A stretch of DNA of 64,000 nucleotides from Eustoma russellianum. Taxonomy: Eukaryota; Streptophyta; Magnoliopsida; Gentianales; Gentianaceae. Each line of letters starts with the position of its first letter. Positions within the stretch are counted from its first letter, which is position 1. Of this stretch, positions 33,006 through 45,171 are shown piece by piece. The stretch spans positions 37,574,539-37,638,538 of the forward strand of contig AP025043.1 in the NCBI GenBank assembly GCA_036186865.1, in the 5' to 3' direction. The position numbers and the translations under genes were made by a program. The notes beneath the pieces are model-generated. The model was not told the DNA's origin. It was given only the letters and a program-made list of their open reading frames with translations, and did not search any database.

Positions 33006-36000
33006 TGTAGCGACCTGTCTCGAGCCCTAGTACTCGAAACGACTCGCCCGCCGTATCTCAGTAAGGAGAATACAAGGCGTCGATACAAATCAACTATACG
33101 TCATCACAATAACGTAAATCGATGTCAGCGGAAGTCATTTCTAAGATCCTCGATAAAATAATCATCATCATTAATACAATGTCTAAGAAGTTCTCAATCA
33201 ATACAATCGTCAAAGGTGTGTAACACTAATCTCGAAAATACATAACCTCGAATATCGAAATAACTGTCTCAACCAACCCTCGAAAGTCTTTTCTGAATAT
33301 CTTAGTCTCGAAATCTCTCATCTCGATCTTCTACGGTATACCAACTCCTGTGTAAGCATACCCTAACTTCATGCCTGCAAAACTGGTGAGTGGTGGTGTG
33401 AGCCAAAATCAATGGGTTCAGTAAGCAACCTACATATACTCGTTATAGAAATCATACATGCAGAAGCAAATACAAATAACCTTTATATTTAACATACATG
33501 TCCTTAGTCCACAAATAATTTCACTTAATTATCTTAACAGTTAACACTTCAAAAACACAAAATAAATAATTCATCAGCTCAACCTCAATTACCGTGATGT
33601 ATGCTCTTCCTAAATATGACATACACAGCAACCAAATAATCACATAACAAAGAAGAGAATAACACATACAAATCAAGTAGATAAACTGCGGAAGGTAAGT
33701 CACTCCATATAACAATGCGCAACTTCATGATGCATGCTTCTCTCTACGGGTCACGCGCAACAAAAGAGATGTCATGCACGATACACATACCTCTATCGTG
33801 CAATGCATGCTCCCGGGTTCTAAATCCAGCATCGTGGTCTCTAGTCACCACTTGCCGTTTGGACACCCCCGCCCTATAGACGCGGCCTGTCTCATGACAT
33901 GCCCTATAGACATAGTATATCATCCCGGTACCCACGCCCTATAGACGCAGTATACCTCATGCAAATACACGTGGCATGAATGCAAATGCATATCATACGT
34001 AATCTGTTGTATCCATACTCATACATATGCTCGCGCCCATACACGTGAATATATATGTGTATGTATACCCCCCACACATCCATATACATATATAATACGC
34101 ATTGAAATTGTACAACCTTACATACACCCAGTTTACATACATGTCTCACATATACACACAACTCACATATAGAGAAAATCCAATTACAGATATGCAACAA
34201 CAACACACTAATGCATGACAAACATAACAAGCACAAATAGACCACTTACCTGACTACAAGCCCTATATATTGCTTAGAGAAAATCTCACTTATTAGCCTA
34301 AGGTTTGGCCCATTACTCAGTTAGCAGTCTAACGTTGATAAAACTCACTTAACAACAACTCTTTTGCCGAAATGTATCACTTGTAGTCAGGTGACCGTTG
34401 ACCAACTGTTGACCAGCCGTTGACTTTCTCAGACCAACCAGAAGTTGACACGTGGGGACCCTTTTTAATTAAAAATAAATAAAATTGTATTTTTGAATAA
34501 TGTGATTTAAAAGGAATTTAAAAATTCTAAAAAATTGTAAAAATTAATTGAAATTATTTTAAAAATCGAAAAATTAGAAAAAAAAGATAAAAATAATAAA
34601 AAAATTACCCACAACGCCCCAATACTCCACCCACCTACCCCAACCCCCCGCGCCACACCACCCCCCACGCCACACCACCCCCCCTCCCGCCAAAAATTTT
34701 GTTAAAAAATTTTTTTCTTACTCACTCATAACGCTCCGACCACCTGGTCCACCCCCGCGTCCCCTCCCCCACCCCCTCCTCTCGCGAATGTTTTTTTAAA
34801 ATTTTTTCTAACTCACCCATAACGTCCCAACCACCCCCGCGTCCCCTCTCCCACCTCCGCGCACACCCCAAAAAAATTTAAATTTTTTAAACTCAAAATG
34901 GGAAGGTCAATCACAACATATTTGCATCCAATGATATAGACCATAAGTTCTGGTAGGGATAATAACACACTGTGATATTGTGGTGAGACCATACTAAGTT
35001 AAATTAATGTTATGGTAGTGATGAATTTAAACAAATATTATGGTGATATTAGGTTAACCACGTAATTATGTGGATGGCCATATGTAGGCCCTGCTCCATT
35101 ACGAGATAAATCACATGTGGAGCCAGCAGCAATGTAATATTGACCAACACGATTTTCATTATATTTTTAATCCATAACGAATGGTTTCAAGAAAATAAGA
35201 TAATGTATAGTTTTTATGATGTGTGCTTGTTGCAGTTGTTCAAAATTTTCCTTTAATTTCTTATGGTCTAAAGTGTAATTTTAGTTAAGTACTTATGTAC
35301 GCGTTACTTATATAATTACGTTAGTTAATTTTGTTTAAGTACTCACATTATGTTAATTACATAGCTGTGTATGGTTTTACTTGTTATAGGTGTTTAGTTT
35401 AAGTTTAACTTCTATATTTTAATTATCATGTTTTGGACTGGGGGGTTGGATTGTTTCGGGTTCTGGGGGATGGTCGGAGCTTTGTGGGTGAGTTAAAAAA
35501 ATTTTAAAATTTTTTTGGGGTGTGCACGGGGGTGGGATAGGGGACGCAGGGGTGGTTAGGATGTTATGGATGGGTTAGAAAAAATTTAAAAAAAAATTCG
35601 CGAGAGGAGGGGGGGGGGGAGGGGACGCAGGGGTGGTCGGAGCGTTATGAGTGAGTTAGAAAAAAATTTTAAAAAATTTTTTGGCCCGGGGGTGCGGGGG
35701 GGGTGGCGTGGGGGGTGGGGGTAGGTGGGTGGAATGCTGGGTAATTTTTTATTATTTTTATCTTTTTTCCTAATTTTTTGATTTTTAAAATAATTTTTAA
35801 TTAATTTTTCCAATTTTTTAGAATTTTTACAAATAATAACATTTTTTAGAAATGATTTTTTTTTTAAAAAAAAAGGAAACATGCTGTATCAAGTCACCTT
35901 CCGGTGACTGGCTACAAGTGAGACATTTCGGCAAAAGAGTTATTGTTAAGTGAGTTTTATCAACGTTAGGCTGCTAACTGAGTAATGGACCAAACCTTAG

Positions 36001-37762
36001 GCTAATAAATGAGATTTTCTCTATTGCTTATAACTGCCACTGCTCAGCCACCTCGTGCCACAATAGCAATCAGTCTCCGCCATTTGTTTGGAACCAAACC
36101 CAACTATACAATATATTTTCTTTATAAGGGTGACTTTTCAAAAATATACGTTGCAAATTTCAAAACGATTTTCAAATATCGATACGATTTTTAAAAACGA
36201 TTTCAAATGTAAACGTTCCAAAAACAATTTCCAAACGATAAAGTCCAGTCAATTACAATCATATCCAATATAAATATACAAATACTCAAATACGATCGCA
36301 TACTAAATTACAATATCAATGTCCTAGTAATCACCACTCACATGTACGTATATACACATGTATGTCCATGCCCATACATGTGCATATACATGTTTATACA
36401 TACACCCACACATTCATATATATTTACACATGAATACTCAGTACCACTCACACATGCCCCTCCTCTTATCAATGTCCCAAACAATTTGTAAATAAGAGAG
36501 TTTGACCACTGTGCAGATTTTATGCAACCATTACACTATCCAGATTGAGAATCTAACCACTTGAAAAAGAAGTATACAGAACTAGACAAAAAATAAAACA
36601 ATTAATTTACTTCTTTATTAATACAAGAGAAAAACTCAAATGTGAAATGTTAGGTACATGCATATATTCTTGAAAAAAATAGTTCCACTTGAATCCATGG
36701 TGTGAATCTTGGCATAAGCATTTTTGTAATAGGAAATAAATAAATAAATGGTATGAAAAATCTTTCTAATGTACCACTGTTTACTTTCTAAAGAGAAACA
36801 AAGGTACTGTTTTATAGTAATCTCATGACCCCAAACAATAAATATACGGTCAAACATACATACATACATTCTATTATATACACATATTATACTCATATGA
36901 CATATTTCAAATTACCAAACTAGCTGGCCTATTAAAGTAACATATCTAACATAATTTTCGGTCACTGCAAATAAAATGCACAATTCAATATCTGTATATA
37001 CACACACATATACACACGGCTATAAACACCTGTATATTCATCATTTTATGGAATCACATATACTTATGTATGATCCATCTTTTGATACGAAAATATAAAT
37101 ACAAATTTCACAAATTAATAGCAAATATAGATAGGGTACTTGCCTCTTGTCTCGATTATACGCGCTATAGGAAGAATCAGGGTTGGAACAGACCAAAAAT
37201 TACTGTGTCTTCCTTTATATGGTTGGCGGCCGCTTGGGAGAATAAGGGAAGGGTGACGGCCATTCAAAAAGAATGCAGATGGGCAAGAATTTGGTGTGAC
37301 ATGTGTATGTATATATCTATGACCATTTACATATAAAAGTAAAGGAAACCTCAATTTTTTTCTCCTTTTGCCTTCATTGCTGCCGTGATATTTTGGTGGG
37401 GAAGAAAAAAGTGGCAGCTTTGCTAGGGATTGTGCTGCCGTTGATTTTGAAGATTGGGAGAATGGAAGAATGGCGGCTGCTATATGGAGCTGCCGATTGT
37501 TATTAGGTTTAGGGTGTATAATTGGTGCTATTTGTATATAGATATAGGTGTTTGTATAGTTAGTATCCTAGTTTAATTAGGTTTTCATAATTCTAAAATA
37601 ATTCGGATTTGTATATAATTCAAACTCTATCTTATTTACTCCCAAACCACATCAGGATATTAGGGTTTATTTTGTTTTATTTTCTTTTCTTTTAACCGTT
37701 TATGTGTGTGTAATATATATTTTCATTTTGTACGTTTTCAATGAAAATCTCGGGTCATAACA
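33006..37762 (-). mobile_element. Solo LTR of a Ty3/gypsy-type element, with nested insertion
   Basis: Starts tgtagcgacctgtctcgag and ends ctcgggtcataaca. Flanked by gttat at 33001-33005 and 37763-37767, a perfect 5-bp TSD. There is no internal retroviral region, so it is a solo LTR left by recombination. Ends and first 80 bases resemble the gypsy LTR at 10117, so the minus strand is its sense. A 1745-bp Mutator-like element with 9-bp TSD is nested at 34277-36021, leaving about 3.0 kb of LTR. Confidence 0.85.
34277..36021. mobile_element. Foldback Mutator-like element, 9-bp TSD
   Basis: Ends are gagaaaatctcacttattag and its inverted partner ending at 36021. TSD is tattgctta at 34268-34276 and 36022-36030 (perfect). 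Inverted arms run over most of the element. They include ~240 bp near the ends (gactttctcagacc, caggtgaccgttgacc) and GC-rich blocks (ctccgaccacc, cgtcccctccccca) on the left that recur as ggggacgcaggggtggtcgg on the right. No transposase. Open frames inside come from these low-complexity GC blocks and are not genes. Same family as 55706-57258. Confidence 0.9.
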
Positions 37763-37767
37763 GTTAT

Positions 37768-38460
37768 GGGCTTAACCATGCTTATATGCTACAATATTAG
37801 AAAAATATATTTCATTTATGCAGTATATTGTTGGTTGGATTCGAATTTGTCCCGACTGGTGTCTTCTTGACCGAGTAGAGATGAAAGGCCATGGGCACAG
37901 TGTCAATGGATGATCCTGTGGGTATGGTCAAGAGGATCGCTGGGGACGAGGTGACCGTTGTGGCCAATGTTGTGTAGTAGTTATGGTCGAGGTGGAGACT
38001 TTGGCCGAGGTGTCAGTTGGAGTTTGTCGCCCCATGAGATGTACCGTCAATGCTATCTTAAGGTCTCTGTCAACACTGAAGAGATGTCCTGAATTTCCTT
38101 GGTCTCACCAACTTGTTTGTGTAATTATTTCAAGTGTGACCGACATTAACCCTTTAAGACTGACTGACGTCAATTGTTACGGGCCAAACTGCTTATACTT
38201 TAACATTTTCTAGAAGATTGGGTTTTGTCTTAATCTTACGCCTCTTTGTAACATGGAGAGTCATGATTTCATTTGCTGGAAGTTCGCAAATTAAACCGCC
38301 AAATTTGCTTATCGTTTCATTGGGAATTCACTTAAGCAATCTTCTCCAAGTTGCTCCTATTCTCTAGTATAGTCTAATGATTAACAGCCAATACCAAATA
38401 CAGTAGGTCAATTATACAAAATCTCACATGAACACACATAAAATTGTATGAAATAAACAA
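37768..38460. other. Gap between two solo LTRs
   Basis: No gene is supported. 37860-38100 reads in one frame as Gly/Arg-rich patches (RGGDFGRG) that might derive from a retrotransposon nucleocapsid, but no zinc knuckle could be confirmed. Confidence 0.3.
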
Positions 38461-39330
38461 AATAGTGTTATGCCCCGCACCCTCCGTAGGATAATTAAAA
38501 GATAAAGGAGAAATTAAATGAGATTAATGACGGTCAACAGTATTGAATTACGAATTAAGTATTAGGATTAATTGGAATTAATTGAAAGGATTAAATATTA
38601 GAATTAAATTGTATTTAATTTTAGAATTGAATATTAGAAATTTATCTTTTAAGATAAATAAGAAAATAGAAAATAATTTAGAAACTCCAAATTTTCCCCT
38701 TCCCATATAAAAACTGACAGAACATCAGTTTTCTCATTACGCAGAGAAAACCGACGCTCTCTCCATCCCATAGGCGACCCTTAGCACCTTTGAGACCCTA
38801 GGAGAAAAATTCCTTCAAGAATCAACCCGTTCTTCGTTTGTTTTCCGAATCTTCTTCAACTAATCAGAGGCAAGTAATCTACTTATAAGTTCTTACGATT
38901 TGCGAAAGAAAAAGACCTAATTTTGATATCAAATTGGATCACCATGCAGTAGTTTCTTTATGTGAATCTATGTGTGTGCTTTATGTGTTTTGGTTTTGAG
39001 ATTTGGCCACCGTATATTGAAATCCTTTGTTGTTGTTGTGGATTACTTGAAATCTTGCAAATCCCAATCCCTTGAACCCTCTCTTTGCTGCTATTTTCGG
39101 TTGAGGGGAGAAGGGAGAGAAAGGTAGGATTTTTGGGTTGTTTTGGTGGATGATTTGAGTGTTAGGCTTGAATCTGTGATTGGCATGTGTGTAGTGTTTA
39201 ATTTGTAGTTTAAGCATGAGATTATAGCAGGGATTAGGCTTGGATTGATTGGTATGATGTTTGGGATCGATTGGAGTTGTGGTTCTGCAGTTTTTGCAGA
39301 AATCGCAGAATTTTTTTTCTGGAATCGTGG

Positions 39331-39650
39331 ACATCGATCGATCGATGTGAGGGGTTGAAGTACTTCGATCGATCGATGTAGGAAGGGTTGAGAGATCGAT
39401 GTTCTCTGATGGACATCGATCGATCGATGTGAGGGTATGAAGTCACTTCGATCGATCGATGTAGGAAGGGTTGAGAGATCGATGTTCTCTGATGGACATC
39501 GATCGATCGATGTGAGGGTATGAAGTCACTTCGATCTATCGATGTAGGAAGGTTTGAGAGATCGATGTTCTCTGATGGACATCGATCGATCGATGTGAGG
39601 GTATGAAGTCACATCGATCGATCGATGTGAGGGGATGATGTCCATCAATG
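39331..39650. repeat. 83-bp ATCGATCG minisatellite
   Basis: Units start with acatcgatcgatcgatgtga at 39331, 39413, 39496 and 39579 (spacing 82-83), and a last partial unit at 39611. Each full unit has two copies of the palindrome atcgatcgatcgat (one decayed in the third) and a gagatcgatgttctctgatg segment. Confidence 0.93.
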
Positions 39651-40113
39651 TTGTGGAAAAATAAGGGAAGAAAGAGGGAAGCTAGGGGACCCTTTGGGTG
39701 ACCTTAGAGACTTCTTAGGACCTGATTGAGGTTAGTCTAAGTCTTGGGAACATTAATTAAGATGGTGAATCAAATTTGGAGAATTTGAAGGGTATTTGAA
39801 TCTGATTTTGACGTGAATAACCTAAGAGGGTTAGGAAATGAACGTATGAAGGTTTTATAGAGTTCCATAGAGGAATGTGGGGTTCTCGCATAAGTTTGGG
39901 AGTTTTAGGATCAATGTTAAGTGTTGATGACCTAGCTTGAAGCATAAGCCCGAATGTGTAAGTGAGGGGAATCTTGTGTTACGGATTGATACCGAATGTG
40001 AATTGAATGTATGTGAACGAAGAATGTGATTGAAATGAGGAGTCTTGCATCATGGCACTTGCATTTGCATATTGTTTGAAAAGAGTTATGCTTCGGCACA
40101 AGTTTGTGAAATT

Positions 40114-40349
40114 GTCTATAAGGTTACACGGGATGGAAATATAAGCCCTGGTGCGTTACAGGGTATAAAGTTGCCTGTAATGTTAATCGGGATGGAAATA
40201 TAAGCCGAGGTGCATTACAGGGTATAAAGTTGTCTGTAACGTTACACGGGATAGAAATATAAGCCGTGGTGCGTTACATGGTATAAAGTTGTCTGTAATG
40301 TTAATCAGGATGGAAATATAAGCCGAGGTGCATTACAGGGTATAAAGTT
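40114..40349. repeat. 59-bp tandem repeat with 118-bp higher-order unit
   Basis: Four exact-length units start at 40114, 40173, 40232 and 40291. All share gatggaaatataagcc (one decayed) and acagggtataaagtt-like ends. Units 1 and 3 carry ttacacggga and tgcgttaca; units 2 and 4 carry ttaatcggga and tgcattacag, so the true repeat is a dimer. Confidence 0.93.
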
Positions 40350-41030
40350 ATGTGACCGGACATTGTGACATGCATTGCACTATTTTGAAAAGAAATTGCT
40401 CATGCATTTGTGACTGTGTAGTGTAGTGCATATTTTGCCATGCATCACGTGAGTTAGTTGGGATAATTGCTATGTGACTTGAATGATCGTTAATTGTTAA
40501 TGGTTATGAACTACTGTTTTATGTTCTTGTATTTTTAAATCTATGCTCTCGGAAGTATACAAGACATGTGCCCCTTTTCCTTGAATTATATATCACTTAT
40601 GTCTTGCCATGTGTTGATCCCGTATGTCTTATAAGCGGGTTACTTGCTAGCGTTTTCGCTAAGGGTACTGCCTTTGTCATTGCAGATGAGCCTAGCTACG
40701 ATATGATTTTCATAGAAGACGCCGGTGAGTGGGCTGAATGGGACATTTAGAGACATATTGGGAGATAGTTGAGGCTGTTGCCATTTGTTCCAGTTCTTTT
40801 CCTTCATTTAAGGATTTAGTTGGCTTTCAAGATACTCGTTTGTAAATACTTTATACGTTGAGGTTCAAATTTGATGGTTTAGATTTGTGACTTACGTGTT
40901 TCTGCACTTATTTCTCTGACGTCATTGATGATGTGTATTCGAGAGATGAGACGTCTTGTAGTCTTCTCAGTAAGCTACGACGGGTGCACCTGTTCGGATA
41001 CCGCTGTCCGGGTCGGGGCGCTACAAATAG

Positions 41031-42049
41031 GATGGAAAAACACTAATTTCTTATGTAGGGACTGATTATTCAAAGAAACCAGCGTTATTATTTTTTCTTT
41101 CTCCCTGGCTGCTCCCCTCCTCTCGCTCCCTCCCTGACACTCTCGCTTTCTTTTCTTTTCTGTTTTTTTTTGGTGAACTCCTATTTCGTTTTTCTCTCAA
41201 AAATGAAGGCTGCCGAATGGCAGCTATCATATATAATAGGTTTAATTTTCTTTTTGAAATTTGTTTTCCTTTTGTTATCTATAGTTTTATAATTATACTT
41301 ATGCTGACTTTTGGATATCTGGTCATCTGCTTTGTTAATTCCGATAAAAGGACGATTAAATTACTAATAGTGTATTCGTCCTTCCTAAGGTAATTAGAGC
41401 AAGTGCGAGTCGATCATACAAAGACGATGATTCCTATTTGTTGCTTATAATCTAATTATAGAGCAATTAATATAAAGTACTCAATACAAGACAATTAAAT
41501 AGGTCATCCTTGCTCTTTATCAAAACCAATGGTCTAGGCTTCAATTAAAATAGCAGTTGTATTAATACATATTCAATTAAGTGAAATTTCTTAAATAATT
41601 GTGAACTTCCTAATGTAAATAGCCAAAACATTTATTCTGATTATATAGATTCAAACACACTGTGATGATTAAGCTAACAAATCATTAATGCTTGGAATAC
41701 TGAATACCAGCCTTCTTGGGTTGTCAATCTAATGATCTAAAGCTAAAGAATCTAACTTAAGTCCAAATATAAACACGCAACCTATTTGAGTCATAAGTCA
41801 AGTGTCAAGAAACTATAATATACTCAATCATACAATAAAAGGTGAAGAAATAAATGAAGACCTCTTAAACCTAGCAATTCAACATCATAAATATCTACAA
41901 TCAATGGATTCCATGAATATACATCAAATGATACTCAAACATGGCATAAACCAAGACGTCTCTGATTCTAAGCCATGAATTTAAACTACATGAGTAGATT
42001 TAAAAAGTAAAAATCGTATGATTCAACCTCAGACCCATTTAAATGTAGC
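41031..42049. other. AT-rich gap without recognised genes
   Basis: No coding region is supported. The part 41390-41460 (gcaagtgcgagtcgatcata) looks like retrotransposon LTR remnant, unassigned. Confidence 0.3.
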
Positions 42050-42192
42050 CGAATGTCTTCGTGGTGGACTTGATTTTACCAAAGATGATGCAAACGTGAA
42101 CTCCCAACCATTTATGCGTTGGAGAGATCATTTCTTATTTTGTGCCGAAGCTATTTATAAAGCACAGACTGAAACCGGTGAAATAAAGGGGG
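42050..42192 (+). pseudogene. rbcL: plastid rbcL fragment in the nucleus
   Basis: 47 codons read CLRGGLDFTKDDANVNSQPF, then MRWRDHFLFCAEAIYKAQTE and TGEIKG, an internal segment of the RuBisCO large subunit including the active-site loop with KDD. Compared with the usual protein, KDDEN is KDDAN, WRDRF is WRDHF and AQAE is AQTE. The frame is open but has no start, and the flanks are not rbcL. It is a nuclear plastid insertion. The following ~70 bases hold a tRNA-like T arm (ggatttgaaccaat) that I could not assign. Confidence 0.92.
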
Positions 42193-43316
42193 ACAGTTCA
42201 CTGCTAAGTAATGTGCTCACGAATTGGATTTGAACCAATATCTCCGAACGACTTCCTTGTTAGTCGATCATGATGGGGAAATCTCGCAGCCCTTACAAAT
42301 GAAAAGAGAAGGTTTCATCAATAGATAATAATAAAGACCAAAAATCCAAAATTTACAAATCTTTCAAAAAAGTTCACTAATGATGGAAGGAGAAATGGAA
42401 AAGTAGTAGAGAAAAAGAGAAGAAAAACTAATCTAAGCAAAAGTTGATGGAGAAGACAAAAGAGGAAGAGGAGATGAAGAACATATAAATCTTCACCTTA
42501 ATCCACAAAATGAAAAATAAAAGAAAGAGAGAGAGAAAAAATCTTTGAAGAAAGTGGAGAAAGAGAGGTTAGAATGAGATTACTCATCTAGATCTACTTG
42601 TACAAAAGTGTCGAAAATTTTGTGTTTTACGTGCAGTTAACTGACAGTATCTCGGTCGACCGCTCTGCGGGTCAAATCAAATCAAATTCATGATGTGTTC
42701 ATGGTTTGAGCGTAAATGGTCACAGTCAACCGTGGCTTCCATGAGCTATCTCATGTAGGGGTGAGCAAAAAAATTAGAAACCGTAAAACTAGACCGAAAT
42801 CAAACCGAAAATATAGGTTTTAAACCGAACTGGAACCGTATAACTTAAAGGTTCGGTTCTTAAACCAGATTTATGGTTCACAGTTCCAGCTCGGTTCCTA
42901 ATTTCTATAAAACGCTAGAACTAGAACCGAACCGTATAAATAATAATATTTAATTTTTTTATAAATAATAATTAATAAAAAAAACTAACTAAAGGTTTTT
43001 CAACCCTACTCGAAGTCTCCAGAGTCCAGCCTCCACGCTGTTGCGACTTGGGGTACCGTGACAAAGACAAATCACAAATGCAGCTTCTTCAACCTTCCTC
43101 TATCGATTGGAAATTCTCAACCCATGCCGGCCGTAGCAAATGCAGATCCCCCATCCCAAACCTTGTTGGATGGGCAGGCGGTGGCGCGCGTCTGGCAACT
43201 TTCTATGTCTTTCCTCCGGTCAAAAATTATGTTGCCCTTAGTCCACATCTAAAGTGTCTATTCTAGTAATATATAAGGTAGCAACTTCAACTCAATTGTC
43301 TATGTGGTATTCTTGC
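42193..43316. other. Gap with a possible hAT-type MITE end
   Basis: AT- and GA-rich DNA, no gene. At 42757-42940 the start gtaggggtgagcaaaaaaat followed by repeated aaccgaac/ggttcggtt units looks like one end of a hAT-type MITE. The other end was not found. The 43048-43266 frame overlaps no known domain. Confidence 0.35.
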
Positions 43317-43387
43317 AAATGGATGATGTGTTAGTCCTTTGCGCTAAAAGTGTATCAATGATTGGATAGAGACTCTCTCTCTCTCCT

Positions 43388-45171
43388 GTGATTCCGACGA
43401 TTTTCGAAGAAACCCTAGGTTTCCACCGGCTGTCTGCCGGCCGACTATCAACAAGATACCCCATGGAATCTGACCCTCTTAATCGAAGTGAGGAAGAGAT
43501 GGACCTCCTACAACACAGCGTGAAGAAGTTCAAGAGGTGTATAGAAGGTGATTCGATTACCCCTATTGCAGATGTGAATATGGAATCTGATGGCTGGGCT
43601 GTATTATTCAATTATGCTAAGCTACCTTCTGACTTGTATACGGGCAGCGATGCTGAAGACGACACGATTGATGAATTCCTAGAAAGCTACGATGACGTGA
43701 TGGCGATAGAGGACAACGGGGTTGATACAGGGGGCCGGGAACTGGGAATACCTATTGAGGAACTAAAAGAGCTGTGGAGACCATGGAGACGAGCTCTCAT
43801 CATCAAGGTGCTTGGTAAGCAGATTTCCTATCGCCTGCTTGAGAGACGGTTGCATGATATGTGGGGGCTGGGTAGTAGAGTTGATATTTTTGATTTGTCT
43901 GATGGTTATTATGTCGTGAGATTCTCTTCTAAGCTCCAATATGTACATGCTCTTGAGGGAGGGCCTTGGATTGTCCAAGGTCATTACATTACTGTGTCGA
44001 AATGGAGGCCATTCTTCTCGACGAAGAATAAGGTGGTAACCTCAACTCTTGCGTGGATACGTATCCCAGACCTTCCATTGGAACTATTTGATGATGGGGC
44101 GCTCCTGAAATTGGGCAATCTGGTTGGTAAAGCTGTGAAAGTGGATCATACTACCACACAGGTTGGACGGGGGCAGGGCCGAGGGAAGTATGCCCGGATC
44201 TGTGTAGAAATTTATCTGCAGAAACCTCTTGAGTCTAGGATTAAGGTGAACAGTAAGGTGTTTAATGTGGAATATGAGGGTTTATCTCAAATTTGTTTCA
44301 ACTGTAGACTTTATGGACATGTGGTGGAGGAATATGGTAAAAAGATAAGAAGGGGATATTGAGAATGGTACTGAAAAGAGGAAGAAAGAGGAAATCTCAG
44401 CGGCACCCTACGGCCCGTGGATGATTGCAACCAACAATATGCGACGTCGAGTCCAAAATCTCTATGAATCAAATGCTGTGGTTTCCCCGGAAGAGATGGT
44501 TGCTATTTGAAAAAATGGTCAGCAAGCCATTAGGACAGAGGGGGGCTCGTGGTTCGTCCCTTGGGAGATTCGATTGACGCCTTGACTGAGGATGTTTCTG
44601 TGGATGACCTGGGTTACCATCTGCGTGATATGTAGGACAAAAGCCCTCTTGCGACATTTCAAACAGTGACCAAGGATTCTATTAAACGGGACGCGACACA
44701 AAAGAGGTCAGAGAAGCATAGTAAAGATACTGTAAGAGCGCAGAAGTTGCATACTTTGGCTGACCACATCTTTGAGGAAGGATCCAGTAAGCTACTGACG
44801 AAGGGCGTTTCGTTAAGGGGCAAGGGCGCTCCATCGGGATCAAGAGGATGGGGCGCTGGCATACGATCCCTCGGGGACATCTCTAATATCTCAGTTCACC
44901 CAACTAAGGACAATGATGGATTTGTTAGTTTGGAGTCCGTTGAGGAGTGGCCACATCTCATCCAAGGTGGCAAGGTGGTAAGTGTAGGCGAGTCTATCAA
45001 GCGGCAGCCCCCTGATTGTCGCCCTCTTGATGGAATGGAGAGGACACCTGAGACTACAGCTGGCAGATTACAGGTAGTTATGAATCTTCTCCAAGAAGGA
45101 GCAACTACTTATGCACATACCGCTGGGACCGAGAAGAATGGAATGGATATTGAACAAAATCATCTTTCTTG
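43388..45171 (+). pseudogene. LINE ORF1 (DUF4283 and CCHC-type)
   Basis: The open part (43388-44362, 324 codons) carries the plant L1 ORF1 core: RALIIKVLGKQISYRLLERR, then GYYVVRFSSKLQYVHALEGG with the hallmark GPWIVQGHYITVSKWRPFF (DUF4283), then LPLELFDDGALLKLGNLVGK and a degenerate knuckle CFNCRLYGHVVEEYG in which the last Cys is replaced by Tyr. A more likely original start is the ATG at 43463 (MESDPLNRSEE). After a frameshift near 44362 the C-terminal part continues to about 45170. ORF1 proteins bind the element RNA. Confidence 0.85.

Larger units (their letters stand above)
38466..41025 (+). mobile_element. Solo LTR of a Ty3/gypsy-type element
   Basis: Starts tgttatgccccgcaccct and ends cggggcgctaca. 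Perfect TSD aatag at 38461-38465 and 41026-41030. 2560 bp with no internal domain. The ends mirror those of the solo LTR at 33006 (TGTTATG/GCGCTACA against TGTAGCG/CATAACA), so the two lie in opposite orientation. Contains two tandem arrays (39331-39650 and 40114-40349). Confidence 0.9.

Noticed and set aside
35586..35882. Minus-strand 98-codon frame with Lys and Pro blocks
   Set aside because: Low-complexity translation of the foldback element's A-rich and GC-rich arms.
39331..39650. CRISPR-like array
   Set aside because: Units are contiguous tandem copies without unique spacers, inside a plant LTR.
42200..42290. Possible tRNA gene on the minus strand (T arm ggttcaaatcc)
   Set aside because: Only the T arm and acceptor side fit; the variable region and D arm do not form, and I could not name it.
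43048..43266. Small plus-strand frame before the LINE
   Set aside because: Two overlapping frames of similar length, no domain, and no promoter evidence.
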